This document shows, piece after piece, positions 24,313 to 33,214 of a stretch of 64,000 bases of DNA (positions within the stretch are counted from its first letter, which is position 1; each line of letters opens with the position of its first letter). Below the pieces are notes generated by a model that saw nothing but the letters and a program-made list of their open reading frames with translations, made no database searches and was not told the DNA's origin. A program made the position numbers and the translations under genes. Source of the stretch: Paenibacillus sp. (GTDB lineage Bacteria; Bacillota; Bacilli; Paenibacillales; NBRC-103111). The DNA lies in contig JAPSLM010000007.1 of NCBI GenBank assembly GCA_031180825.1, positions 1 through 64,000 on the forward strand. The letters run 5' to 3'.

Positions 24313-25098
24313 TTATTCCAATTTAATGCCAAAGTGAGTGAGCAGCGCTTCATCGTATTCTTCTTTTGATTGCGGGGTAAAGGTTTGGACACCTTCGGCG
24401 GTGAAGATCCGAAACTCCTCGCCGGCCAGCGTCTTGCGCCCGTCCCGGGTACGGATCGCAGCCCTGGCGCTGTTGATGAAGACGGAGTCGGGAGCGTTCT
24501 CGCACCAGTAGCTCGCCATGATAAAGTCTTTGGGCAGCTGCGGCTCTTCGGTAAAGGAATACAGCCAACACCATTGCCCGTTCTTCAGCTCGCTGAGCAC
24601 CCAGCCGTAGTAGGGGTCGCGCTCCATCCGGTAGCATTCGTCTCCCTGCTGATGCTCCAGCCCTTCGATGAGCTGGATGGACCGGCGGGGCACAATCCCT
24701 CCTACTCCCACATCGCAAAGGTATGCAGCCCCTCCTGCCTCGACCTTCAGGACCTGATGGCGGCGTTTGGGGGGCGGAGCCGGCTCGTCGCGCCAGAAGC
24801 GGGCCATGAAATCCGTGACCGGATACCCCAGCTCCCGAAGCAGCCAGCCGAAGAGCGCGTTGAGCTCGAAGCAGTATCCTCCGCGGCGGCGAACGACAAT
24901 CTTGTCGATAAGCTCCTCGATTTCCAATGACAGCGGAATACGGCGTACAATATCCAGGTTTTCGTAAGGCACCGAATGAAGATGGCGGTCCTGCAGTTCG
25001 GCCAGCACAGCCGCGCTTCCGTCCAGCGGACCGTCGTATCCGATCCGTTTCAGATAAGCGCTTACTTCGGGCCTCACATCATGGCGACGGTCGATCAT
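24313..25098 (-). CDS. nat: Arylamine N-acetyltransferase
   Basis: This 261-residue enzyme has the NAT catalytic triad: Cys76 in RRGGYCFELN, His114 in RRHQVL, and Asp129 in LCDVGVGG. NATs move an acetyl group from acetyl-CoA to arylamines, hydrazines or aminosalicylates in the cytoplasm. Length and motifs are normal for the family. It stands alone, with the tetR terminator on the left and the SDR gene upstream on the same strand with a 120-base gap. Its natural substrate is unknown. Confidence 0.93.
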   Translation of the reverse strand: MIDRRHDVRPEVSAYLKRIGYDGPLDGSAAVLAELQDRHLHSVPYENLDIVRRIPLSLEIEELIDKIVVRRRGGYCFELNALFGWLLRELGYPVTDFMARFWRDEPAPPPKRRHQVLKVEAGGAAYLCDVGVGGIVPRRSIQLIEGLEHQQGDECYRMERDPYYGWVLSELKNGQWCWLYSFTEEPQLPKDFIMASYWCENAPDSVFINSARAAIRTRDGRKTLAGEEFRIFTAEGVQTFTPQSKEEYDEALLTHFGIKLE

Positions 25099-25219
25099 CG
25101 TCTAAAGTTCACTCCTTGTCGGCATGAAATGGCGTATGACAGTCATGTAATGTATTCGCGGAGCATCCTCAAATATCCTTTTTTTCCGCATGATACCGGT
25201 CCTGAGAAGCGTTACTTTT

Positions 25220-26131
25220 TTAACGGTACCCGGCGGCATCCGCCGGTTTCCCCGCATCCTGCACCTCGACAATATACCGCCAGCAATCCGGCCGGGAGCC
25301 GTCAAGATCATGGAACCCGTACACTTGCGCAAGCTGGCCGCTCGACAAAGACCGGCCGTTCCACCGGGAAACCTGCGGGTCGGCAGCGAGCGCGGCCACG
25401 GCCCGGCCTACATAACGCGGCGTTTCCGAGATGATGAAATGAGGCTCCTTCGCAGCGGCGTCTCGCCAGTTTTCTTCCTTCACCCCGTAATGCTCCAGCA
25501 TGATTTCGGAACGCATCCAGCCCGGGGTCACCGCTACTGCCGTGCAGTGATGCGGAGCAAGTTCATGGGCCAGGGACCGGGCCATGCGAAGGACGGAAGT
25601 TTTGGCCAAATCGTAAAACAGCGACAGCCGGTAATGTTGATTGTTGTATTCCTCCGTACCGTCGGTGATCTCAACGGCGAGTCCGTTTCCGCTGCGGATT
25701 AATAAGGGCAGCGCAAAATGGCTCGTAATGATATGCGTATCGACCGCCAGCCGCAGCATGCGGAGCCCGCCTTCGAGGGATTGCTCCCAAACGGGCACAT
25801 TCCATTGCGTCAAGTACTCGGAGCCCCAGATGTCGTTGACCAGAATGTCCAGCCGCCCTTGCTCCTGTTCAATACGTGAAATGAGCTCCCGTACCTGATC
25901 CGGATCGAGATGATCCGCTTGAACCGCAATCCCTTTGCCGCCCGCAAGATTTACAAGCTCGGCCGTCTCTTCGATCGTCTCGGGCCGGTTATACTCGGAG
26001 CGCTGCGTCCGGGTCGTACGGCCGGTGACATAAACCGTGGCTCCGGACGCTCCCAATTCGATCGCAATGCCTCGGCCCGCGCCACGCGTAGCGCCGGCAA
26101 CTAAAGCCACTTTACCATGCAAAGGCTTCAT
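25220..26131 (-). CDS. Short-chain dehydrogenase/reductase
   Basis: This SDR of about 303 residues starts at MKPLHGKVAL, behind GAGGAGGAAT. The nucleotide-binding turn is VAGATRGAGRGIAIELG, with Ala where most SDRs have Thr. ILVND replaces the usual NNAG, and the catalytic pair is in YDLAK. PGWMRSEIMLEHYGVKEENW is a stretch typical of a longer SDR subgroup. It presumably oxidises or reduces a small alcohol or ketone with NAD(P). Substrate is unknown. It is a single gene. Confidence 0.85.
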   Translation of the reverse strand: MKPLHGKVALVAGATRGAGRGIAIELGASGATVYVTGRTTRTQRSEYNRPETIEETAELVNLAGGKGIAVQADHLDPDQVRELISRIEQEQGRLDILVNDIWGSEYLTQWNVPVWEQSLEGGLRMLRLAVDTHIITSHFALPLLIRSGNGLAVEITDGTEEYNNQHYRLSLFYDLAKTSVLRMARSLAHELAPHHCTAVAVTPGWMRSEIMLEHYGVKEENWRDAAAKEPHFIISETPRYVGRAVAALAADPQVSRWNGRSLSSGQLAQVYGFHDLDGSRPDCWRYIVEVQDAGKPADAAGYR

Positions 26132-26229
26132 CGATGATTCCTCCTCGTTCGTTGAATACTCTATCATTTTAAATAACCAATCCTGCCAACCTATGTCATA
26201 TATAAAAAAAGCATATTAAAAAGAAATGG

Positions 26230-26271
26230 CACAAAGCGCCAAGACGTTTCGCATCTTGATGCTTTGTGCCG
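26230..26271 (-). terminator. Intrinsic terminator of the ileS gene
   Basis: GGCACAAAGC pairs with GCTTTGTGCC around a second inner stem (CAAGA/TCTTG). The minus strand continues with ATTTCTTTTTAATATG. Confidence 0.8.
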
Positions 26272-26300
26272 TATATGCCCCCTCCGCTCAACCGGCGGGA

Positions 26301-29300
26301 TTATTCAATATGCAAGCCGATCGTCCGCTCTCCTAACGAAACGGATTCCATCCCCGTTTCCTTGGCATACCGGACGCCGGACAGCAGCACGTTGTCCCGA
26401 AGCACTTGATCGAACCGCTCCAGCGCTTCCTTCAACTGCGGATCGACGTCGAGTACGAGCGCGACGCGCTTTTCGATGGGAAGCTCCAGCTTTTTACGGT
26501 AATCCTGAACGGCGCGGACGACCTCCCGGACAAGCCCTTCCTGCTCCAGCTCCTCGGTGATCGCCGTATTTAAAGCAACAGTGATCCCGTAGCCAGACGC
26601 GGAGGCGAAGCCGGTCTTGGCTTGTTTGTCCACGAGCAGCTCGTCGATCGTAAGACGAAGCGTTTCTCCTTCGATCGCCACATCCAGGAAGCCCGCGGCG
26701 ACGGCTTGCTTCGCTTCCGCGGCGGAGAGCTGCTTCAGGCGGTTCTGCAGCGGACCGACGAATTTGCCGTACTTTTTGCCCGCTACTTTTAGATTTAGCT
26801 TCAAGCTGAAGTCCACGAACCCGCTGTCGCTCTGCTCGATGCGGATGTCTTTGACGTTGATCTCCTCTTTGACGATGTCCGCGTACCGGCTCAGATGGAA
26901 TTCACGGTCTAGCGAAACGATCAGCTCCGACAACGGCTGGCGGGTTTTGATCCCGGTTTCGTTCCGGACGCTGCGCGCCAGCTCGACGATTTGCCGTGCG
27001 GTTTCCATGTCCCGCTCGAGCGTCGGGTCCACCGCGGAATCGTTCGCCCTCGGGTAATCCGCGAGATGGACGCTTCCTTCGCCGCCAAGATTGCCGTAGA
27101 TGTCTTCGGCCATGAGCGGCGCATACGGCGCGATCATGGCCGCAAGCGTCAAGAGCGCTTCGCGGAGCGTCCGGTACGCGGACACTTTATCCTCGGTCAT
27201 GCCGCTGGCCCAGAAACGGTCCCGGGAGCGGCGGATATACCAGTTGCTCAGCTCGTCGACGAGCGCCTCGATCTGCTTCGCGGGGTTCAAGAAATCGTTG
27301 TCGTCCAGCCCCTTCACGACCAGACGCAGAGTGCTGTTCAGCCTCGATAAAATCCAGCGGTCCAGTTCGTTCGCGGATACCTGCGGCGGGTGCTCCTCCG
27401 GTTGATAGCCGTCGATCGCCGCATAAAGCGCATAAAACGCATGCGCGTTATGGAGCGTATCGATCACCTTCGACTTGGCTTCGGCGACGATTTGCTTGGA
27501 GAACCGCTTGCTGTTCCACGGCGCGCTGTCGGCCAGCAGCGCCCAACGGAACGCATCAGTGCCGAATTCCTCGATGATTTCCCAAGGATCGATGCCGTTG
27601 CCCTTGCTCTTGGACATCTTCTGCCCGTTCTCGTCCAGCACGTGTCCGGTCGAAATAACCGCTTTGTAAGGCGACTGACCGTTGTACAGCGTCGAGACGG
27701 CCAGCAGGCTGAAGAACCAGCCCCGCGTCTGATCGATCCCTTCGCAGATCATATCCGCCGGGTACTGCTCGCGGAACAGCTGCTCGTCGCCGAACGGGTG
27801 ATGGTACTGCGCGAACGGCATCGAGCCGCTGTCGAACCAGACGTCGATCACCTCCGGGGTTCGCTCCATCGTGCCGCCGCAGGCGCAGCGCAGCTTCACT
27901 TCGTCGACGTACGGCTTGTGCAGCTCCAAGCTCTCGTCAAGCGGCTGAATCGCCCGCTCCCGCAGCTCTTGCCGGCTTCCGGGCGCATGCTCTTCCCCGC
28001 AATCCCCGCACACCCAGACGTTCAGCGGCGTCCCCCAGTAGCGGTTGCGGCTGATGTTCCAATCGACGAGCTCTTCGAGAAACTTGCCGAAGCGCCCTTC
28101 GCGGAGGTGGGAAGGATACCAATTGATGCCGCGGTTGTTCTCGATCAATTGGTCCTTGACCGCCGTCGTCCGGATGAACCAGCTTTCCATTGCGTAGTAG
28201 AGCAGCGGCGATTTGCAGCGCCAGCAGAACGGGTAGCTGTGCTCGTACCGCTCTTTGGAAAACAGCAGGCCGCGCTCGGACAAGCTTTTCACGATGTCGA
28301 CGTCGCAATCCTTGACGAAGCGTCCCGCGAATTCCGTCACCTGCTCGGTATAGCGGCCGGCCAGGTTCACGACGTTGACGAAATCCAGCTCATGCTTGCG
28401 GGTTGTGCGGTAGTCTTCCTCCCCGTGCGCAGGAGCCGTATGAACGATCCCGGTCCCGCTCGTATCGCTCACGTAGTCCGCCTCGACGACGATATGCCCT
28501 TTGTCCGGGCGGGTATACGCGAAAGGCGGCTCGTAAGGGGTGCCGACGAATTCCGATCCTTTATGCACGGACACAATTTCGTAGTCCGCCTTGAACACGT
28601 TCCCGGCGAGCTTTTCCGCGACGACGTACAGCTCGCCGTTGTATTTCACCTTGACATAGTCGAGGTCTTTATTCACGGCAAGCGCCACGTTGGCCGGCAG
28701 CGTCCACGGAGTGGTCGTCCAGGCAAGGAAGATTTCGTCCCCGCGCTTGCTTTTGAATATTACGGTTGCGCTCAAGTCTTTGACATCCTCATACCCTTGC
28801 GCTACTTCATGAGAGCTGAGCGTCGTTTGACAGTCCGGACAGTACGGGCTGACCCGGTGGCCTTTATACAGCAGCCCTTTGCCATGGATTACGGACAAAA
28901 GGTGCCAGACGCTCTCGATATATTCGTTGGTCAGCGTCACATACGGATTATCCATATCCGTCCAATACGCAATCGCCTCGGTCAGCTCCCGCCACTGCTT
29001 CTCGTATTCGAATACGCTGCTTTTGCACTTTTCCACAAATTCGGCCACGCCGTACTTCTCGATCTCCTGCTTGCCCGAGATGCCGAGCTGCTTCTCGACG
29101 CCCAGCTCGACCGGAAGGCCGTGCGTGTCCCAACCGGCTTTGCGGACGACGCGATAGCCGGACATCGTCTTGTAGCGGCAGATAAAATCTTTCACGACGC
29201 GCCCGAGCACATGCCCGATATGAGGCGAGCCGTTGGCTGTCGGGGGCCCTTCATAGAACACGAAATTCGGGCGGCCGGCCCGGTTCTCGATCGATTTGCG

Positions 29301-29381
29301 GTGCGTTTCGTCCCGTTTCCACTGCTCCAGCACGCGAAGCTCGCGGACTCTCGCTTTTTCTTTCACGTCGACTTTTCTCAC
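26301..29381 (-). CDS. ileS: Isoleucyl-tRNA synthetase, type 2 (eukaryote-like)
   Basis: This protein of about 1026 residues charges tRNA-Ile. It has the HIGH motif in GSPHIGHVLGR, the KMSKS motif in GQKMSKSKGNGIDPWE, an editing (CP1) domain with WTTTPWTLPANVALAV, zinc-type Cys clusters and a long C-terminal tRNA-binding tail. The stretch SGKQEIEKYGVAEFVEKCKS and overall form mark it as the type 2 class, which is insensitive to mupirocin in known cases. I start it at GTG 29381, 8 bases behind AAAGGA; ATG 29390 has no spacing. A T-box leader controls it. Confidence 0.95.
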   Translation of the reverse strand: MRKVDVKEKARVRELRVLEQWKRDETHRKSIENRAGRPNFVFYEGPPTANGSPHIGHVLGRVVKDFICRYKTMSGYRVVRKAGWDTHGLPVELGVEKQLGISGKQEIEKYGVAEFVEKCKSSVFEYEKQWRELTEAIAYWTDMDNPYVTLTNEYIESVWHLLSVIHGKGLLYKGHRVSPYCPDCQTTLSSHEVAQGYEDVKDLSATVIFKSKRGDEIFLAWTTTPWTLPANVALAVNKDLDYVKVKYNGELYVVAEKLAGNVFKADYEIVSVHKGSEFVGTPYEPPFAYTRPDKGHIVVEADYVSDTSGTGIVHTAPAHGEEDYRTTRKHELDFVNVVNLAGRYTEQVTEFAGRFVKDCDVDIVKSLSERGLLFSKERYEHSYPFCWRCKSPLLYYAMESWFIRTTAVKDQLIENNRGINWYPSHLREGRFGKFLEELVDWNISRNRYWGTPLNVWVCGDCGEEHAPGSRQELRERAIQPLDESLELHKPYVDEVKLRCACGGTMERTPEVIDVWFDSGSMPFAQYHHPFGDEQLFREQYPADMICEGIDQTRGWFFSLLAVSTLYNGQSPYKAVISTGHVLDENGQKMSKSKGNGIDPWEIIEEFGTDAFRWALLADSAPWNSKRFSKQIVAEAKSKVIDTLHNAHAFYALYAAIDGYQPEEHPPQVSANELDRWILSRLNSTLRLVVKGLDDNDFLNPAKQIEALVDELSNWYIRRSRDRFWASGMTEDKVSAYRTLREALLTLAAMIAPYAPLMAEDIYGNLGGEGSVHLADYPRANDSAVDPTLERDMETARQIVELARSVRNETGIKTRQPLSELIVSLDREFHLSRYADIVKEEINVKDIRIEQSDSGFVDFSLKLNLKVAGKKYGKFVGPLQNRLKQLSAAEAKQAVAAGFLDVAIEGETLRLTIDELLVDKQAKTGFASASGYGITVALNTAITEELEQEGLVREVVRAVQDYRKKLELPIEKRVALVLDVDPQLKEALERFDQVLRDNVLLSGVRYAKETGMESVSLGERTIGLHIE

Positions 29382-29407
29382 AGATCTCATCCTTTCTTCT
29401 TGAAAAA

Positions 29408-29695
29408 ACAAAAAATCCCGCCCCGTAAGGGACGAGATTGTTCTCGCGCTACCACCCTTGTTCCGCAGCGATCATCTTGAAACATGATCCCGCGACACCT
29501 CTACGACGTACCATCATACGCGTCCCTTGTAACGGCGGGATCCCGGGGCTGCTTACTAAAGCTTCAGCATTCCTTCTCGGAGAGGATGTTTTCGGCTAAT
29601 TCTTGAACGTTGGCTTTCAGCACGGGGCCAACTCTCTGGGGAACAAGGGATTAGCTTACTCGTTCTCGTCAATGAATTTAACAGGGAATTGAATT
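29408..29695 (-). promoter_or_regulatory. T-box leader of ileS
   Basis: The minus strand carries AAGGGTGGTAGCGCGAGAAC, the conserved T-box antiterminator sequence, ahead of a terminator stem (CTCGTCCC with GGGGCGGGA) and TTTTTTG just before ileS. Upstream lies stem I with its AGAGAGTTGG-like stretch. The likely specifier codon is ATC (minus strand, 29587-29585), which fits isoleucine. Uncharged tRNA-Ile should promote read-through. Confidence 0.92.
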
Positions 29696-29701
29696 ATTAC
29701 T

Positions 29702-29730
29702 GTTGTACACCAGTTTCAAGCAAATGTCAA
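29702..29730 (-). promoter_or_regulatory. Promoter of the ileS T-box transcript
   Basis: On the minus strand TTGACA (29730-29725) is followed after 17 bases by TACAAC (29707-29702). It overlaps the last codons of the interrupted double-SUKH gene. Confidence 0.6.
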
Positions 29731-31119
29731 CGGGTCTGTTCGCACAAACTTATTTTTCAAAGACGGATCAAACCGCGCAGCGCGAACAAATGGGACATAC
29801 GTCCTCATGCAGTCCCGGGAGCGGATTGACCGCTCCTTGCACTTCTCGTCCTCGGTTTCCCGCTTAAGCTCCGTCATGACCAGCCGGAATTCGCCGGCCA
29901 AGCCGCCGTCAAGCCGCTCAACGAACGCTTCGACCGCTTGCTCCATCTTGTCCTGCCATTCGATCCCGTAGACAAAATCGGCAAAGTCGGCGGCGGCTAA
30001 ATACATATAGTTGTAGGACGGCTTAAGCTCGTCCTCTTCGTCATATTCCTGATCGTCCCGGTCCCAAAAGTAGACGCAGCCTTGATTCGCCCCCGTTAGC
30101 GCCAAGCAGACAAAGCTGCCCCTGGGAGTAGCTGCAATAGGCAGCAGATCGCCCGGAATGATGCCTCCCCGATTCAACTCGACGAAAAAACGCTCCAAGT
30201 TTCTTTCGACGGCAGCGTCCAGCGGCAAATAGTACATCGCATGCGAGCTGATGGCCGCGTTCAATACGGTAAACCGCCGCTTCTCCGGCCGGCCCCCGTT
30301 CCGGCGCAGCAGAAAGGCCTTGTAATCCTGCGGAAGCGCAAGCCCGTACTTCTGCTCGAACGCGGCCATGTCCTCTGCTGCGAGCGGTCGCCCGGGCTGC
30401 TCTGCTGCGGCCTGTTCCGGAGCGCCCGCAGCCGCTTGCGGCACCGGACTCGGGTTGGCGGAGACCGTCGCGGATGATGCGCCGCATTCCGCGGGAGGGA
30501 GCTGCGCAGCCGAAGGAAGTGACCCCAAAGCCGGGAGCCCGCCATCTCCATCGTGGAACCAATCCGCAGCGCCCGTTTCCACATATTGGTTGGACCGCTA
30601 CAAAAATTCAATAAAGCTTCCGGCCGCATAATAAACAAAATCCGGATCGTGCTGGTACACGATAATTTGCCCGTATGTCCCTGCGGCTGCAGGGTCCGCA
30701 TCATAGTAGACCAAGGTCGACCCGTTCAAGGTCGCGAAGGGAAGCCAGTATTTATGCTCGTAATAAGGCTTGATTCGGGGGTCCCATGCTTCCCTGTCCG
30801 CTCCCCGAACCTCCCCGTCCGTCTCATTGTCTTCGTCATGCTCCGCAAATTCCGGCCAATATTGCTCGCACGTTTCCAGCGGCAAAAAATGAACGGGTAT
30901 CGCCCCGTCCGAAAATACCGCCGCTCCCCATTACGCGTGACCCGAACCGTTGGAAAAGCGGTAAAAGTCTTTAAAATCCCGGTCAAAGCGAATCCCCGTT
31001 TTCTCCTCCAGCCGCCGGAGCCCGGCTTCGCTCGCGCCCGCTTCGGGTACGAACGGCTGTCCGTTCGCAGATAAGATCTGCTTCAAACGCTCGATTTGCA
31101 GGTTAAGCTGCGATTGCAC
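29716..31119 (-). pseudogene. Double SUKH (SMI1/KNR4) protein gene with two in-frame stops
   Basis: One reading frame runs from the GTG at 31119 (GGGGG 8 bases upstream) to 29716 and is interrupted only by TAA at 30931-30933 and TAG at 30598-30600. The first two segments together form one SUKH domain (FDRDFKDFYRFSNGSGHA, stop, WGAAVFSDGAIPVHFLPLET, then ATLNGSTLVYYDADP). After the second stop and a Pro/Ala-rich linker, a second SUKH domain follows (GLALPQDYKAFLLRRNGG, then FADFVYGIEW). No frameshift was found. It could be a young pseudogene, or its pieces could be made separately. SUKH proteins are typically immunity factors against secreted toxins. Confidence 0.75.
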
Positions 31120-31161
31120 TTTCCGTTCCCCCTTTGCCTAAGTCTCGCCGTCCTGCACCCG

Positions 31162-32469
31162 TTACCGCCAATCGGCCAAATGCGCCGTTACCCGCCGAAC
31201 CGCTTCCTTTTCCTTCTTCAGCACGGCTTCCTGTTCGGCCTGATCCAGCAGGCGGAGTATTTCACCGCGAGCCGGCTCTCCCTTCGGACATTCCCCTTTC
31301 GCGAACAGCTTCCCCAGCGCGGACAGCGCCGTCTGCCTCATGGCCTCATGCCCGTCCAGCCAGCGGCAGACATCCTCCCAGTGCGGCTCGGAAGCCGCGA
31401 ACAGCTCGTCCCAGCCCCCGAACGGAAATGCGACGCGTGACTCCATCCACCGAACGACGTCCCGGCTGTGGAAGTGCCGCAGCAAGCCGTTGGCGCTGTA
31501 GCCGTCAATTTTGCCGTTCTGCGCCTCCTGCTCCAGCCGGGCCACTACTCGCTCCAGCCCTTCGCGCCCCGGGAGGCAGCATGCCGACAAATACGCCCTG
31601 CTATGGTTCGACACTTTAACCGGCGGCTGATCCGACCAGAGCGTACGCACCCAATCCGCCGCCGCCTCCCCGACGGTCTCTCCTATATATCCAAGCAGAC
31701 GATCCCGGTAAACCCAGTACGTCTCGCGCTCAAGTCTGGCCAGCCACGCGGCCAGCACGGCGTCAGGCTCGTAGCCCGCCAGAGCTTCGCGCACTCCCGC
31801 ATCCTCCGCTTCATGGAACGTGACATAGTCGATGAGCATGGGCAGCTCCTTCGCCGCCTCTTCCAGCGTAAGCGTCAAATAGCGCTCCAGCCAGGCTTTC
31901 CATGCCTGCGCATTCGGACCGTCGATATCCAGACCGTCCGGACCGCAAAACGGCTCGTACGCGCTGTCCTCGGCGCCGACGAAAGCCAGCTCCGTTACCC
32001 GCTCCACAAATTCGGTGAACGAAGGGGCCAGCAGCAGAAACTCGCCCGTCTCGTGTCCCCAGCTGACGACCGGCGGATCGTCAGGATGACCTTCAAGATC
32101 GAGCAGCACATAGTCCCCGTTGCCAGCCACATGAAACGCAAGATAACGTTTCTCCTCCTCCAGCTCGTCGCCGCCGAAATCCGGCCATTCGAACGCCTCG
32201 ACACTCCACGCCAGCTCGCCGGACGATGCAAAAGGGGACAGCGTCTCTTCGGCAAAATACCAGTAGATCGTGACTTTCCCCGTTCCCTCGGCAAGGATCC
32301 GGCGCACGGTCGGCGGCAGCCTGATTCCGAGTCGTGCCTCCGTTTCCCGCACGCGTTCCCCGTCCGCTTCCGGCTCGACGCCCCATTCGCGCACCGTTGC
32401 GCCCTGCGCGGCAAGACGCTGCAGCAGCGTGTCCCAGCGCCCGATCCATGCTTTTACTCTCTCCCTCAT
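31162..32469 (-). CDS. SUKH (SMI1/KNR4)-domain protein with helical C-terminal region
   Basis: This 435-residue protein has an N-terminal SUKH domain (about 30-165: ETEARLGIRLPPTVRRILAE, then AGNGDYVLLDLEG, then LLAPSFTEFVERVTELAF). A long helical region follows, with repeated Trp- and Leu-rich helices that may be HEAT-like. In bacteria SUKH proteins often neutralise polymorphic toxins. It sits 16 bases behind the ankyrin gene and 42 bases before the interrupted double-SUKH gene, in one operon. No toxin gene is visible in the window. Confidence 0.75.
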   Translation of the reverse strand: MRERVKAWIGRWDTLLQRLAAQGATVREWGVEPEADGERVRETEARLGIRLPPTVRRILAEGTGKVTIYWYFAEETLSPFASSGELAWSVEAFEWPDFGGDELEEEKRYLAFHVAGNGDYVLLDLEGHPDDPPVVSWGHETGEFLLLAPSFTEFVERVTELAFVGAEDSAYEPFCGPDGLDIDGPNAQAWKAWLERYLTLTLEEAAKELPMLIDYVTFHEAEDAGVREALAGYEPDAVLAAWLARLERETYWVYRDRLLGYIGETVGEAAADWVRTLWSDQPPVKVSNHSRAYLSACCLPGREGLERVVARLEQEAQNGKIDGYSANGLLRHFHSRDVVRWMESRVAFPFGGWDELFAASEPHWEDVCRWLDGHEAMRQTALSALGKLFAKGECPKGEPARGEILRLLDQAEQEAVLKKEKEAVRRVTAHLADWR

Positions 32470-32485
32470 GCTTCTGCCTTCTCCT

Positions 32486-33181
32486 TTAGGTATCCTTCAA
32501 TTGCGGAAATCTCTCCAGCGAATAACGGATTAACGCGATGTACTGCCGCTCGTCATCATACTCGACCCTCTCGCGCTCCAGCCAGTAATCTCCGTCCGCA
32601 AGGTCGTATATTTCGTAAGCCGTCGCTTCCCGGCACTCCGGATGCCGCACAATCGCCTCGATCGGCTCCAAATCGTCATCCCAGTTAAATCCAAGCACGA
32701 ACGCATGCAGAAGCTCCGGCGTATTCAACAGATGCAGCCGGGCCATGCGCTCCTCATTCTCCGCATAGAGCAGAGAATCGACAAGCTCGCGTTCCGCCTC
32801 CGTCAGCGTTAGCCGAAAGGCCCCTTTCGCGCCAAGCAGAAGATCGGCAATTTCGGGATGATGCCTCGCTTGGAACCAAGGCGTATGCGTGATGCCCTTC
32901 GGGTGGTCCAGTTCGATGCCATGAGCGATCAGCAGCTCCACCGCCTGCTTATTACCGAATTTGATCGCTTTTTCCAGCACCGTTAAGCCGAGCTTGTCTT
33001 CCAGCCCCGGATCGGCTCCCTTGGCAAGCAGAAACGCAAACATCTCCATCGGCGCTTTTTGCGTAATGATATAATGCAGCGGAGTGCGGCCGAACTTGTC
33101 CTGCCCGTTCACATCGCCGGCTGACGCTGCCGCTTCGAGCGCCTCCATCGACCGGTTTTTGATCGCTTCAAACAAAAGCAT
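32486..33181 (-). CDS. Ankyrin-repeat protein with DUF4274-like C-terminus
   Basis: This protein of about 231 residues starts at MLLFEAIKNRSME. It has three or four ankyrin repeats (residues about 1-105: FGRTPLHYII, LLAKGADPGLEDKLGLTVLE, AVELLIAHG). The C-terminal half, with ELLHAFVLGFNWDDDLEPIE and later EIYDLADGDYWL, matches DUF4274 as I recall it, a domain seen in immunity-type loci. It is cytoplasmic, with no signal peptide. It lies between the kinase-like gene (33 bases) and the SUKH gene (16 bases) in the same operon. Function is inferred only from context. Confidence 0.75.
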   Translation of the reverse strand: MLLFEAIKNRSMEALEAAASAGDVNGQDKFGRTPLHYIITQKAPMEMFAFLLAKGADPGLEDKLGLTVLEKAIKFGNKQAVELLIAHGIELDHPKGITHTPWFQARHHPEIADLLLGAKGAFRLTLTEAERELVDSLLYAENEERMARLHLLNTPELLHAFVLGFNWDDDLEPIEAIVRHPECREATAYEIYDLADGDYWLERERVEYDDERQYIALIRYSLERFPQLKDT

Positions 33182-33214
33182 GGTATACCGCCCTTCAATC
33201 ATCCTCGCTATTTT

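Noticed and set aside
27390..29480. 696-residue open frame opposite ileS
   Set aside because: It lies wholly within the type 2 IleS coding region and the T-box leader and has the composition of a shadow frame.
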